DNA of 64,000 bases, taken from the NCBI RefSeq assembly GCF_900115815.1, contig NZ_FOXV01000003.1, positions 344,130 to 408,129 of the forward strand, in the 5' to 3' direction. A program made the position numbers and the translations under genes. Source of the stretch: Roseivivax halotolerans (lineage in GTDB: Bacteria; Pseudomonadota; Alphaproteobacteria; Rhodobacterales; Rhodobacteraceae). The notes below the pieces were generated by a model, which did no database searches, was not told where the DNA came from, and worked only from the letters and a program-made list of their open reading frames with translations. Positions 52,865 to 61,747 of this stretch are shown here, piece after piece (within the stretch, counting starts at the first letter, position 1; each line of letters starts with the position of its first letter).

Positions 52865-55009
52865 TCAGACCTTGGAGCGGCGCGGCGGCTGACCTCCGCC
52901 TTGACGGCGCGCGGTGCCCCGCGCCTGTCCCGGCTTGCCCGGCCCCTTGCCCGCACGATGCGGCGGGGTGAAGCGCTGGGAGGTGTCGGATGCCTTGCTG
53001 CGGGGTTTCGCTTGCGCGGTCGCCGCCTCGGGCTTGTCCTTCGGCTTTTTCGGGCGCCCGGCTTTCGCATCGGGTTTCTGGCCGAACGGCTTCTTGCCCG
53101 CGGGTTTGGATGCGCTCTCGCCGGCGGAAGTCGTCTTCTTCCAGTCGGGCTTGGCGGGCTTGCGAGCCTCAGGCGCCGCGCGCTCTTCGCGGGGCTTCGC
53201 CGCAGGCGCAGGCCGGTCTTTCTTCCAAGCGGGTTTATCGCCTGGCTCGCGGCTTTTCTCCTCACGCGGGGCCGACGCGCGCGCGGGCTTGTCCTTCTTC
53301 CACTCAGGCTTGTCGCCTCGAGGGCGGTCGGACTTGTTCGCCTTCCAGTCGGGCTTGTCGCCGCGCGGACGCTCGGGCTTGCCCGGCGCGCGCCTCGGCG
53401 CGGGCGCAGGGCGGCTCATATCCGGCACACCGTCGAGCTTCTGCGCGATCACGCCCTGTTCAAGTTCGCCGCCCTCACCGAGGCTTGCAAGAAAGCCCTC
53501 GGCGCTGGGTGCGGCCAATTCCACGTAGGTTTCGGCATCCTGCACGCGGATCGCGCCGACCGCGTCCTTGTCGAGCCCGCCGGTCCGCAACAGCAGCGGC
53601 AGGAGCCAGCGCGGCTCGGCGCGGTCCTTGCGGCCCACCGAGAGGGAAATCCATACGCTCGGCCCGAACGGCGCGCGCTCTTTCACGGGGCGGTCTTTCG
53701 GGCATGCGCGCTCTTCGGGAGCGGACAGCTCCTCGGGCGCGGAATGACGGGTGCGGTAGAGGCGCAGATAGGCAGCGGCCACGGCTTCGGGGCTTTGCTG
53801 TGCGAGCAGTTTCGCGGCGAAGGACGCCTGTTCCTCGGTGATCTCGCTCGCCCAGTCAGGATCGGCCAACAGCCGCTCCTCGTCGCGCGCGAGGATGTCT
53901 TCCGCGCCGGGCGCTGTGGTCCAGTCGGCGGTGACGCGCGCGGTCTTCAGCAGACGCTCGGCTTTCTTGACGGCTTTCGGCGGCACGATCAGCGCGGAGA
54001 TGCCCTTGCGCCCTGCCCGGCCGGTCCGGCCAGAGCGGTGCAGAAGACCTTCGGAGGTCTTGGGAAGCTCGGCATGCACGACGAGTTCGAGGTTCGGCAG
54101 GTCGATCCCGCGCGCGGCGACATCGGTTGCAACGCAGACCCGCGCGCGCCCGTCGCGCATCGCCTGAAGCGCATGACTGCGTTCGGATTGGCTAAGCTCG
54201 CCCGACAGGCACACGACCGCGAAGCCGCGATTTGCAAACCGCGCCGTCAGACGGTTCACGGTCGCCCGCGTGTTTGCAAAGACGATCGCGTTTTCCGCAT
54301 CGTGGAAGCGCAGGACGTTGATGATGGCGTTCTCGGCATCGCGCTCAGCGACGCGCAGTGCCTGGTATTCGATATCGGTGTGCTGGCTCGAGCCGGAGCT
54401 TGTCACGACGCGCCGCGCATCCTGCTGGTATTCGGAGGCGAGCTTTTCGATCATCGGCGGCACGGTGGCCGAGAACATCAGCGTGCGGCGATCCTCAGGC
54501 GCTTCGCCCAGCATGAATTCGAGATCCTCGCGGAATCCCAGATCAAGCATCTCGTCCGCCTCGTCGAGCACGACGGCGCGGATCGACGACAGATCGAGGG
54601 AGCCGCGCTGGATATGGTCGCGCAGTCGGCCCGGCGTGCCGACAACGATATGCGCTCCGCGCTCAAGCGCCCGTCGCTCGTCGCGCATGTCCATGCCGCC
54701 GACGCAGGTCGCAACCGACGCGCCGGTCTTCGCATAGAGCCATGTCAGCTCGCGGCTGACCTGGAAGGCCAGTTCCCGCGTGGGCGCGACAATCAGCGCG
54801 AGCGGCGCGGAGGCCGGCATCGGCACCCGGCCCTCTTCAAGGATGGTCGGCCCGATGGCGAGGCCGAACCCCACGGTCTTCCCCGAGCCGGTCTGCGCGG
54901 AAACGAGAAGGTCCGCGTCATCAAGACCCGGATCCGTCACCGCGTCCTGAACGGGCGTCAAAGTGGTGTAGCCACGCTCTTCGAGCGCATCGGAAAGGGT
55001 CTGGATCAT
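52865..55009 (-). CDS. DEAD-box RNA helicase with DbpA-like domain and repetitive basic tail
   Basis: The 714-aa protein has the DEAD motifs AQTGSGKT, PTRELA, GTPGR, DEAD, SAT and HRSGRTGRAGRKG. A DbpA-like RNA-binding domain (VWISLSVGRKDRAEPRWLLP) follows at about 470-560. The last 200 residues are Lys/Pro/Arg-rich with repeated DKPxWKK motifs (KPDWKANK, KPEWKKDK, KPAWKKDR, KPDWKKTT). This fits cold-shock helicases like DeaD/CsdA and DbpA that act in ribosome assembly and mRNA decay. The start at 55009 is the conserved MIQTLSDALEERGY; the open frame upstream is not protein-like. Confidence 0.93.
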   Translation of the reverse strand: MIQTLSDALEERGYTTLTPVQDAVTDPGLDDADLLVSAQTGSGKTVGFGLAIGPTILEEGRVPMPASAPLALIVAPTRELAFQVSRELTWLYAKTGASVATCVGGMDMRDERRALERGAHIVVGTPGRLRDHIQRGSLDLSSIRAVVLDEADEMLDLGFREDLEFMLGEAPEDRRTLMFSATVPPMIEKLASEYQQDARRVVTSSGSSQHTDIEYQALRVAERDAENAIINVLRFHDAENAIVFANTRATVNRLTARFANRGFAVVCLSGELSQSERSHALQAMRDGRARVCVATDVAARGIDLPNLELVVHAELPKTSEGLLHRSGRTGRAGRKGISALIVPPKAVKKAERLLKTARVTADWTTAPGAEDILARDEERLLADPDWASEITEEQASFAAKLLAQQSPEAVAAAYLRLYRTRHSAPEELSAPEERACPKDRPVKERAPFGPSVWISLSVGRKDRAEPRWLLPLLLRTGGLDKDAVGAIRVQDAETYVELAAPSAEGFLASLGEGGELEQGVIAQKLDGVPDMSRPAPAPRRAPGKPERPRGDKPDWKANKSDRPRGDKPEWKKDKPARASAPREEKSREPGDKPAWKKDRPAPAAKPREERAAPEARKPAKPDWKKTTSAGESASKPAGKKPFGQKPDAKAGRPKKPKDKPEAATAQAKPRSKASDTSQRFTPPHRAGKGPGKPGQARGTARRQGGGQPPRRSKV

Positions 55010-55182
55010 TCTGGGAAACCGATCTTGAGAAGTGCCGCGAGAGGCTCGCAGTCCGCCAAAGGGGGGCGGAGATTGCGCCTCATAGCGCGAACTGCGCCCT
55101 CTGTATATGGCATTTCGCGCAGTGCGCCTGACATGGCCCATCTGCGCGCAGTGCATAACAGCGATGATCGGTAGGATGGGAT

Positions 55183-55210
55183 CACCGGGCGGGATCGGCC
55201 CCGCCCGGTG
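55183..55210 (-). terminator. GC-rich hairpin after the first BCCT gene
   Basis: CACCGGGCGGG/CCCGCCCGGTG form a perfect 11-bp stem with a 6-nt loop, 10 bp past the BCCT stop codon. The T tract is weak, but placement suits a transcript end. Confidence 0.55.
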
Positions 55211-55219
55211 TGATTGTCT

Positions 55220-56872
55220 TTACCGCGGCTCTGTCCGCAGGCCCTTAAAGATGGCCCAGCAGAGGAACAAGAGAACCACCGTGAAGATGATGCCCGTGGC
55301 ATTCACCATCGCCTGAAGCGCCGTCAAACCGCCGCCGATCAGGAGCGTGATCGCAACGACGCCCTCGATCGTGGCCCAGAAGACCCGCTGCGCCGTCGGC
55401 GCTTCGGTCTTGCCGCCCGCGGTGATCGTGTCGATCACGAGGCTTCCCGAATCCGACGAGGTGATGAAGAAGACCAGCACCAGGATGATCGCCAGCGACG
55501 AGGTGATCGTCGTGAGGGGCATGTCCCCGAACATCGCGAACATCGCGAGAGAGTCGTTATAGTTGGCGATGACGTTCTGGTATACGCCGCTCTCGGTGCC
55601 CATCTCCGCGACCTGAGTGATCGCGGTGCCGCCGAAGGTCGCCATCCAGAAGACGCCCACGAGGGTCGGGATCAGCATCACGCATGTGATGAACTCGCGC
55701 ACCGTGCGGCCACGGCTGACGCGGGCGATGAACATGCCCACGAACGGTGACCAGGAGATCCACCAGGCCCAGTAGAACGAGGTCCAGCTTTCGCGGAAGC
55801 TGTCATCGTCGCGACCGATCGGGTTCGACAGCGGCACCACGTCCATCACGTAGGTCGACAGACCGTTCCAGACGTCCCGGAGGATCTGCATCGTCGGCCC
55901 CGCGAAGAATACGAAAAACACGAGAAGGACTGCAAAGCACATGTTCACGTTCGACAGGAGCTTCACGCCGCCGTCGATGCCCCGAATAACCGAGAACAGC
56001 GCAACTGCGGTCACGCCCGCGATCACGACGATCTGGGTATTGAGCGAGTCCGGCACGCCGAACACGTAGCTCAGCCCCGACGTCGCCTGCTGCGCCCCAA
56101 GGCCGAGCGAGGTCGTCAGGCCGAAGAGCGTCGCGAAGACCGCGATGATGTCGATGATATGGCCCGGCCAGCCCCAGACCCTGTCGCCCATCAGCGGGTA
56201 GAATGCCGACCGGATGGAGAGCGGAAGCTGCTTGTTGTAGGTGAAAAGCGACAGCGCGAGCGCAACCACCGCGTAGGCCGCCCAGGGGTGCAGGCCGAAG
56301 TGGAAGATCGTGGCCGCCAGCCCGTGTCCACGCGCATCTGCAAGTTGCGCCTGGTCGATCTCACCGGTCTCGGTGTTGATCGGCCCTTCGAGACCGAGCG
56401 GGTTCGACACCTGCATGTGATAGACGGGCTCAAGCACGCCGAAGAACATGAGGCCGATGCCCATACCAGCGGCGAACAGCATCGCGAACCACGACAGGTA
56501 GCCGAAATCCGGCGTCGCATCCGTGCCGCCGAGCCTCACTTTGCCGAGCGGGCTGACCACCAGATAGAGGCAGAACAGCACGAAGATGTTCGCCGCCGAG
56601 AGGAAGGCCCAATCGAACGTCGTGGTTACGAAGGTGAAGAGCCAGTTGAAGACGGCCGACGCGGATTCCTGGAAGATCAGGGTGACAAGGACGAAGACGA
56701 GGACTGTCAGAGACGAGATCAGGAAGACCGGGTTGTGGATGTCGAAGACGAGCGGGCCGATCTTCTTTTCCACATTGTCCTGGCCGACCTTATAGGTCGT
56801 ATCGATCGTGTTGACGTCGCCGTCGGGACTGGGAATGTCCAAGCCTTCCGACTCCGATGAAGCGTCGGTCAT
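55220..56872 (-). CDS. BCCT-family betaine/DMSP-type transporter (copy 1)
   Basis: The 550-aa protein has twelve membrane helices, with a cytoplasmic N-terminus (SESEGLDIPSPDGDVNTIDTTY) and the BCCT segment WAWWISWSPFVGMFIARVSR and GRTVREF, which has the aromatic box that cups the quaternary ammonium or sulfonium group. FAAGMGIGLMFFGVLEPVYH is the sodium site region. BCCT proteins import betaine, choline, carnitine or DMSP. The copy at 57176-58819 is its paralogue; each gene has its own terminator, and this one has 222 bp of upstream region for a promoter. Confidence 0.92.
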   Translation of the reverse strand: MTDASSESEGLDIPSPDGDVNTIDTTYKVGQDNVEKKIGPLVFDIHNPVFLISSLTVLVFVLVTLIFQESASAVFNWLFTFVTTTFDWAFLSAANIFVLFCLYLVVSPLGKVRLGGTDATPDFGYLSWFAMLFAAGMGIGLMFFGVLEPVYHMQVSNPLGLEGPINTETGEIDQAQLADARGHGLAATIFHFGLHPWAAYAVVALALSLFTYNKQLPLSIRSAFYPLMGDRVWGWPGHIIDIIAVFATLFGLTTSLGLGAQQATSGLSYVFGVPDSLNTQIVVIAGVTAVALFSVIRGIDGGVKLLSNVNMCFAVLLVFFVFFAGPTMQILRDVWNGLSTYVMDVVPLSNPIGRDDDSFRESWTSFYWAWWISWSPFVGMFIARVSRGRTVREFITCVMLIPTLVGVFWMATFGGTAITQVAEMGTESGVYQNVIANYNDSLAMFAMFGDMPLTTITSSLAIILVLVFFITSSDSGSLVIDTITAGGKTEAPTAQRVFWATIEGVVAITLLIGGGLTALQAMVNATGIIFTVVLLFLCWAIFKGLRTEPR

Positions 56873-57094
56873 GTCGCACCTCCGTTGTTGGCGTTTTCTT
56901 GCTCAACATCTCAAGTAGAGCCCACGGACCTGCGACAACCCGTAACACCGTATTTCTGGCACATAATTCTCTCATGCGCGGCCTAAGCCGCTGAGATAGG
57001 GGCAACCTTTTCCGCGACTGACCTTGCCATCCCATTCCGCAAACCCGAGATCACGCAGCCTTTCACGTGCGCGATCTTTCTTCCTCCAGACATG
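56873..57094 (-). promoter_or_regulatory. Promoter region of the first BCCT gene
   Basis: The gap of 222 bp after the terminator of the second BCCT gene contains no supported gene. It should hold the promoter of the gene at 55220-56872, whose start has GGAGGTGCGAC upstream. Confidence 0.4.
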
Positions 57095-57124
57095 AAAACG
57101 CCCCGGACCGAGGGGTCCGGGGCG
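57095..57124 (-). terminator. Rho-independent terminator after the second BCCT gene
   Basis: On the minus strand an 11-bp stem (57124-57114 with 57109-57099, 4-nt loop) is followed by TTTT. It lies 52 bp beyond the stop codon. Confidence 0.8.
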
Positions 57125-57175
57125 TGTCTGGCGTGGTTTGCGGCCGGATCGTCGCGGCCGCATCATGTGACGCGA

Positions 57176-58819
57176 TCAGCCGCGCTTTTCGCTTCTGAGG
57201 CCGGCGATGATCGCCCAGCACATCAGCAAAAGCACGATCGTGAAGGGCAAGCCCGTGGAGATCACCATCGCCTGGAGCGCTCCAAGTCCGCCGCCGATCA
57301 GGAGCACGATGGCGACCGCGCCTTCGAAGATGCACCAGAACACCCGCTGCGGGACCGGCGCGTCGACCTTGCCGCCCGCTGTGATCGTGTCGATCACGAG
57401 GCTGCCGGAGTCGGACGAGGTCACGAAGAACACGATGACGAGGATCACCGCGATCGTCGATGTGATTGCCGCCATCGGCAATTCCGACAGCATCCCGAAG
57501 AGCGAAAGCTCGGGGCTGTAGCTGTCGATCACGTTCGCCTTCACGAGGCTGTCGGGGTTGTTCAGAACCTGGTCGATCGCCGCACCGCCGAACACCGCCA
57601 TCCAGAGGACGCAGACAAGGCTCGGGATCAGGATCACGCAGGTGATGAACTCGCGCACCGTGCGGCCGCGGCTGACGCGGGCGATGAACATGCCCACGAA
57701 CGGTGACCAGGAGATCCACCAGGCCCAGTAGAACGCGGTCCATCCGTGACGATAGCTGTCATCCTCGCGCCCGACAGGGTTGGACAGCGGCAAGAGCTCG
57801 CGGCCATAGGCAAGAAGCCCCTCGCCGAAGCCCGTCAGCAGCATCACAGTCGGGCCTGCCAGCAGCACGAAAAGCAACAGCAGCGCCGCCACGACCATGT
57901 TGACCTCGGAGAGGACTTTCACCCCCCCATCAAGGCCACGCAGGACCGATACCAGCGCGACCAGCGTGATCGCCACGATCAACACCACCTGGCTCGTGAT
58001 CGTGTTGGGCAGACCATAGACGAATTCGAGACCGGCGACCGCCTGCTGCGCGCCGAAGCCGAGCGAGGTCGCAAGGCCGAAGAGCGTCGCGAAGACCGCC
58101 AGCGTGTCGATGATGTGCCCGGTCCAGCCCCAGACGCGGTCCCCGAAGATCGGATAGAAGGCAGACCGGATCGTCAGCGGCAGACCCTTGTTGTAGCTAA
58201 AGAGCGCAAGGCTCAGCGCCACGATCGCATAGATCGCCCAAGGGTGCAGGCCCCAGTGGAAGATCGTGCCCGCCAGGCCGATCTCGCGCGCCGCGGCGAC
58301 ATTCGCCTCGATCACGCTGCCGTCCTCGGCGAACGGAGACGGCACGCCGAGCGGTGACGAGACAGCCATGTGATAGACCGGCTCGAGCACGCCGAAGAAC
58401 ATCAGACCAATGCCCATGCCCGCCGCAAAGAGCATCGCGAACCAGCCCGCATAGGTGAAGTCGGGCGTGGCTTCCGTCCCGCCGAGACGGACGCCGCCCC
58501 AGGGGCTCACGATCAGGAACAAAGAGAAAAGAACGAAGAAGTTGGCCGCCGACAGGAAGAACCAGTCGAAGGTCGATGTCAGGTAAGGCCTGAGTTCGCC
58601 GAAGAAGGTCGATGCCTGCTCGCGGAAGATCAGGGCATAAACGACGAACAGGATCACGGAGGCGCCGGAAATGACAAAAACCGGGTTGTGAATGTCGAAA
58701 CCGAATGGCCCGAGTTTGCCGTCTATATTGTCCTGGCCGACATCGTAATCGGTTTCGATGAGGTTCGTATGGCCTTCTGGCGTTGGTATGCCTTCGGCCG
58801 TGATGTCCTCGTTTGACAT
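57176..58819 (-). CDS. BCCT-family betaine/DMSP-type transporter (copy 2)
   Basis: The 547-aa protein shares the whole BCCT layout with the neighbour at 55220-56872, including WISWSPFVGMFIARVSRGRT and LFAAGMGIGLMFFGVLEPVY. It differs in loops and in the N-terminus (SNEDITAEGIPTPEGHTNLI). One 94-bp stretch is nearly identical in DNA between the two. It lies 130 bp downstream of acuI on the same strand. Together with acuI it suggests DMSP or acrylate metabolism, but a general osmolyte role is possible. Confidence 0.93.
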   Translation of the reverse strand: MSNEDITAEGIPTPEGHTNLIETDYDVGQDNIDGKLGPFGFDIHNPVFVISGASVILFVVYALIFREQASTFFGELRPYLTSTFDWFFLSAANFFVLFSLFLIVSPWGGVRLGGTEATPDFTYAGWFAMLFAAGMGIGLMFFGVLEPVYHMAVSSPLGVPSPFAEDGSVIEANVAAAREIGLAGTIFHWGLHPWAIYAIVALSLALFSYNKGLPLTIRSAFYPIFGDRVWGWTGHIIDTLAVFATLFGLATSLGFGAQQAVAGLEFVYGLPNTITSQVVLIVAITLVALVSVLRGLDGGVKVLSEVNMVVAALLLLFVLLAGPTVMLLTGFGEGLLAYGRELLPLSNPVGREDDSYRHGWTAFYWAWWISWSPFVGMFIARVSRGRTVREFITCVILIPSLVCVLWMAVFGGAAIDQVLNNPDSLVKANVIDSYSPELSLFGMLSELPMAAITSTIAVILVIVFFVTSSDSGSLVIDTITAGGKVDAPVPQRVFWCIFEGAVAIVLLIGGGLGALQAMVISTGLPFTIVLLLMCWAIIAGLRSEKRG

Positions 58820-58949
58820 GCGAGGGGCTCCCTACTTGTATTTTGCATTCCGCGACTTGCGATCTTGCGCCGCTTGGCGATGATTTGCCCACCGCGAGCG
58901 GTCGTGCCGACAAGCGGTGGAGACAAATGCGTTCTGAAGGGTATGACAA

Positions 58950-59936
58950 TCAGCCGCGGACGTCCACCACAACGCGGCCGCGAACCTGCCCGTTCAGGAT
59001 ATCCGCCCCGAGTTTCGGCAGATCGGAGAGCGTTGCCGGCTGCACCATCGCGTCGAGCTTCTCCATCGGCAGATCTTTCGCAATCCGCTCCCAGGCGCGC
59101 AGCCGGTTGTCGTAGGGCTGCATGACGCTGTCGATGCCGAGAAGGTTCACGCCGCGCAAAAGGAAGGGGACAACCTTGGCCGGAAGGTCGGCTCCGCCCG
59201 CCAGTCCGACCGCCGCGGCAGAGGCTCCGTATTTGAGCTGGCCCAGCACCCGCGCCAGCATCGCGCCCCCCACGGCGTCGACACAGCCGCCCCAGCGCTC
59301 GGTTTCGAGCGGGCGCTTCGTGGTCTCGGCAAGATCCTCGCGCGCCACGATTTCGGTCGCACCGAGCGCCTTGAGGTAATCGGCGCTGTCCGGGCGGCCC
59401 GTCACGCCAGCGACCTCGTGACCGAGCGCGGCGAGGATCGCCGTGGCGACCGAGCCGACGCCGCCGGACGCGCCGGTGACGAGAACGGGGCCATCCTTGA
59501 TCCCGTGATCCTCGAGCGCCATCACCGCGAGCATGGCCGTGAAGCCCGCCGTGCCGACGGCCATCGCCTGCCGGGTGTCGAGGCCCTCGGGCAGCGGCAC
59601 CAGCCAATCGGCCTTCACGCGCGCCTTCTCGGCATAGCCGCCCCAATGCGCCTCCCCGACGCGCCAGCCTGTGAGGACGACCTTGTCGCCGGCGCTGTAT
59701 CGATCGTCGCTCGAGCTCTCGACCGTTCCGGCAAAGTCGATGCCGGGCACATGCGGGTAATTGCGGACAAGCCCGCCGCCCGGCCCGATGCAGAGCCCGT
59801 CCTTGTAGTTGAGCGTCGAATACTCGACCGCGACCGTCACCTCGCCCTCGGGCAGATCGTCTTCCGAGATCTGTTTGACGGCGGCGCTTGTCTTGCCGCT
59901 CTCTTCGTCCTTCTCGACGAGCAATGCGTTGAACAT
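58950..59936 (-). CDS. acuI: Acrylyl-CoA reductase (AcuI) / MDR-family quinone oxidoreductase
   Basis: The 328-aa zinc-free MDR protein has the NADPH motif VTGASGGVGSVATAIL and a strong AcuI/YhdH match (STLNYKDGLCI, PHVPGIDFAGTVE, GWRVGEAHWGGYAE). AcuI reduces acryloyl-CoA to propionyl-CoA with NADPH, the step that detoxifies DMSP-derived acrylate in roseobacters. Neighbouring BCCT carriers fit that role, although no DMSP lyase or demethylase (ddd or dmdA) is in the window. Confidence 0.9.
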   Translation of the reverse strand: MFNALLVEKDEESGKTSAAVKQISEDDLPEGEVTVAVEYSTLNYKDGLCIGPGGGLVRNYPHVPGIDFAGTVESSSDDRYSAGDKVVLTGWRVGEAHWGGYAEKARVKADWLVPLPEGLDTRQAMAVGTAGFTAMLAVMALEDHGIKDGPVLVTGASGGVGSVATAILAALGHEVAGVTGRPDSADYLKALGATEIVAREDLAETTKRPLETERWGGCVDAVGGAMLARVLGQLKYGASAAAVGLAGGADLPAKVVPFLLRGVNLLGIDSVMQPYDNRLRAWERIAKDLPMEKLDAMVQPATLSDLPKLGADILNGQVRGRVVVDVRG

Positions 59937-59995
59937 GTGTGTCCTCTCTTCCTCAATAAGTGTCGGCTGTGCGAGCTACCGCGCAACCCGCAGCG

Positions 59996-60511
59996 TTACA
60001 GCACGGGCCCGTCCTCGGGCATGAAGGCCAGGTCCGAGACCGGTGCGGTTGCACCGGCCGCGGTCAGCATTGCGTGGATCTGGCCGCGGTGATGGGTCTG
60101 ATGGTTGAACATGTGGGCCACGCAGAGCGCGCGCGGCCGCGACACCTCGCGTCCCTGAGCGCCCGAATACCAGGTGAGATCACCGAAAAGCTCGGTCGAG
60201 CGCAGGTTCTCCGCCCAGTCGAGGATGCGCGCATCCATGCGGAACCGCGCGATGTCCCAATCGGGCAGCGTATCGGTGAACGCGATGCTCTCCGCGATGC
60301 CGCCTTTCGGAGCGGGGCTCTGCGTGAAGCGCGCCATCCAGATAGTATCCGCCCATAACAGGTGGTTGGCGGTCGCAAAGATCGAGCCGAAGAAACCCTG
60401 CCCCGTCTCGCGCAGCCACGCCTCGCCGCGCTCTTTGAAGATCGACTTGAGCTGGCGGTTTTGCCAGGCGTTGTAGCGCGCCATCTGGACAGTGAAACTT
60501 GCGTCGATCAT
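59996..60511 (-). CDS. DinB/DfrB-like metal-binding four-helix protein
   Basis: The 171-aa protein has the DinB pattern: an N-terminal MARYNAWQNRQLKSIF, a middle His in TANHLLWADTIW and the C-terminal pair NHQTHHRGQIHAML. These histidines form the metal site of the DinB four-helix bundle. Members are often thiol- or stress-related; the true substrate is unknown. It is divergent from the gene at 60634. Confidence 0.87.
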   Translation of the reverse strand: MIDASFTVQMARYNAWQNRQLKSIFKERGEAWLRETGQGFFGSIFATANHLLWADTIWMARFTQSPAPKGGIAESIAFTDTLPDWDIARFRMDARILDWAENLRSTELFGDLTWYSGAQGREVSRPRALCVAHMFNHQTHHRGQIHAMLTAAGATAPVSDLAFMPEDGPVL

Positions 60512-60633
60512 GGCGGTCCCTCCGTCACCATTGGGAGCAGTCGAGCATCCTTCTGCGTGACTGGCAAGCCGGAGCGCTTTTCCCGGGGCGCGGCCAGACT
60601 AGCTCACGCAGTGGTAGTGAAAGGAGCCCTGGT

Positions 60634-60987
60634 ATGGTCGACGCCATTAACATCATCCTGGCGCTGGCGACGATCGCGCTCGGTGCATTCGGCCTTCTCG
60701 CGCCGCGCTACACGGCCGATGTGCTCGATCTCGATTTTCGCGGCAGCACGATGGGCATGAGCGAATTGCGCGCCTCGGCGGGCGGGCTTTTCGTTGCGCT
60801 GGGCCTTGTGGCACTTTTGTCCGGCGCCCCCTGGGCATACGGCATGACCGGCGTCGCATATCTGGGCGCGGGCACCGGGCGTATCGTCTCGATCCTCGCC
60901 GACAAGCCGCCGCAGCCGAAAGCCTGGATCTTCTTCGCCTGCGAGGCGGGGTTCGGCGCATGGCTGGTGATCGTGAATCTGCTCTGA
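60634..60987 (+). CDS. Small four-helix membrane protein (DUF4345-like)
   Basis: The 117-aa protein has four membrane helices and begins MVDAINIILALATIALGAFG, with SELRASAGGLFVALGLVAL and RIVSILADKPPQPKAWIFFA. This resembles DUF4345 proteins of unknown role. AAAGGAG precedes the ATG by 8 bases. Confidence 0.7.
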   Translation: MVDAINIILALATIALGAFGLLAPRYTADVLDLDFRGSTMGMSELRASAGGLFVALGLVALLSGAPWAYGMTGVAYLGAGTGRIVSILADKPPQPKAWIFFACEAGFGAWLVIVNLL

Positions 60988-61027
60988 GATTTACCTGACC
61001 TTAACCGGTCTCGTGTCTTGTGACGAC

Positions 61028-61258
61028 ATGACCGGACTTTATGGCCCCCTCTCGCCCGAAGCTTGGATCGAAGGCGTGTTCTCGAGCAAATCCGCCATGC
61101 GCGGTCAGGTCATCCGACGCGCGCGGCGCGACGTGGACCGCTACGCCGGCCTTGAACGGCTTCTGTCCGAGGTTGGCCGGCGCGGCTACCGGGCGATAGA
61201 GAATGGCGGGCAAGTCATCATATTTTGCAATAACGAGCCTGTCCGCGTGCTGGTCTAG
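61028..61258 (+). CDS. Small conserved hypothetical protein
   Basis: The 76-aa protein (MTGLYGPLSPEAWIEGVFSS...) has a helical first half and ends IENGGQVIIFCNNEPVRVLV. It looks like a short alphaproteobacterial family that is sometimes named after anthranilate metabolism, a label I cannot support from sequence. An earlier GTG at 61013 is possible. Confidence 0.6.
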   Translation: MTGLYGPLSPEAWIEGVFSSKSAMRGQVIRRARRDVDRYAGLERLLSEVGRRGYRAIENGGQVIIFCNNEPVRVLV

Positions 61259-61261
61259 GCC

Positions 61262-61384
61262 GGTTTCGCACGCGAAACCTGGACTGAAATCCGACGCGGA
61301 TTTCGTGTCCAGAGACCAGCGCCGCCACAGAGGCCATGTTTTCAGCGTGCGGAAAACCGGCGAAATCTTCGAGAAGATTTCGCC
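61262..61384. repeat. Cluster of three perfect palindromes upstream of ssrA
   Basis: GGTTTCG-N4-CGAAACC (61262-61279), GAAATCCG-N3-CGGATTTC (61286-61304, flanked by GGAC/GTCC) and GGCGAAATCTT-N4-AAGATTTCGCC (61359-61384) are perfect hairpins sharing GAAATC/GATTTC. A further 6-bp dyad (GTTTTC-N8-GAAAAC) lies between. They look like a repeated intergenic palindrome family, such as REP/RPE elements. Confidence 0.6.
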
Positions 61385-61435
61385 TGCGCCTCTTTGCAAG
61401 CGCGCCAGAAACGCCTATCTTAAGCCTGTCTCGGC

Positions 61436-61747
61436 AACGGGACTATGGGCATAAACGCGCTCGTAATAAGCGGATCGGACCCGGGGGCGGTACCCGGCGG
61501 CTCCACCAATCATCCCGTCGTTGGGGGGACTTTGGGGCCGAAACAGGATCGACGAACGTGTAAAGGGGTAGCTTTGTCCCGGTGAGGTACCACCGTAATC
61601 GGTCCGTTAAGCATAATTGCCAACGACAATCGTGCTCCGGTCGCTCTCGCAGCCTAATGCTGCGCGAAAGACCGAAATCTTAAGTCCAGTCCTCTAGCCA
61701 GGGCTGGCGGGGTTCGCAGGCACCTGGCAACAGAAGCCTGCATTTTT
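61436..61747 (+). ncRNA. ssrA: Permuted two-piece tmRNA gene
   Basis: The gene has the alphaproteobacterial permuted order. First comes the 3' (acceptor) piece with the T-arm CCGGG-N7-CCCGG and end CGGCTCCACCA (to 61508). Then a loop region is removed, and the 5' (coding) piece starts GGGGCCGAAACAGGATCGACG (61534). Its 5' end GGGGCCG pairs with CGGCTCC of the acceptor piece. The tag reads ANDNRAPVALAA and stop (codons within 61629-61667). The RNA rescues stalled ribosomes and marks the product for proteolysis. The 5' boundary is approximate; the 3' end is at a terminator hairpin. Confidence 0.93.
61716..61747 (+). terminator. ssrA terminator
   Basis: GCAGGC/GCCTGC (61716-61721 with 61736-61741) with a 14-nt loop is followed by ATTTTT. 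Confidence 0.75.
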
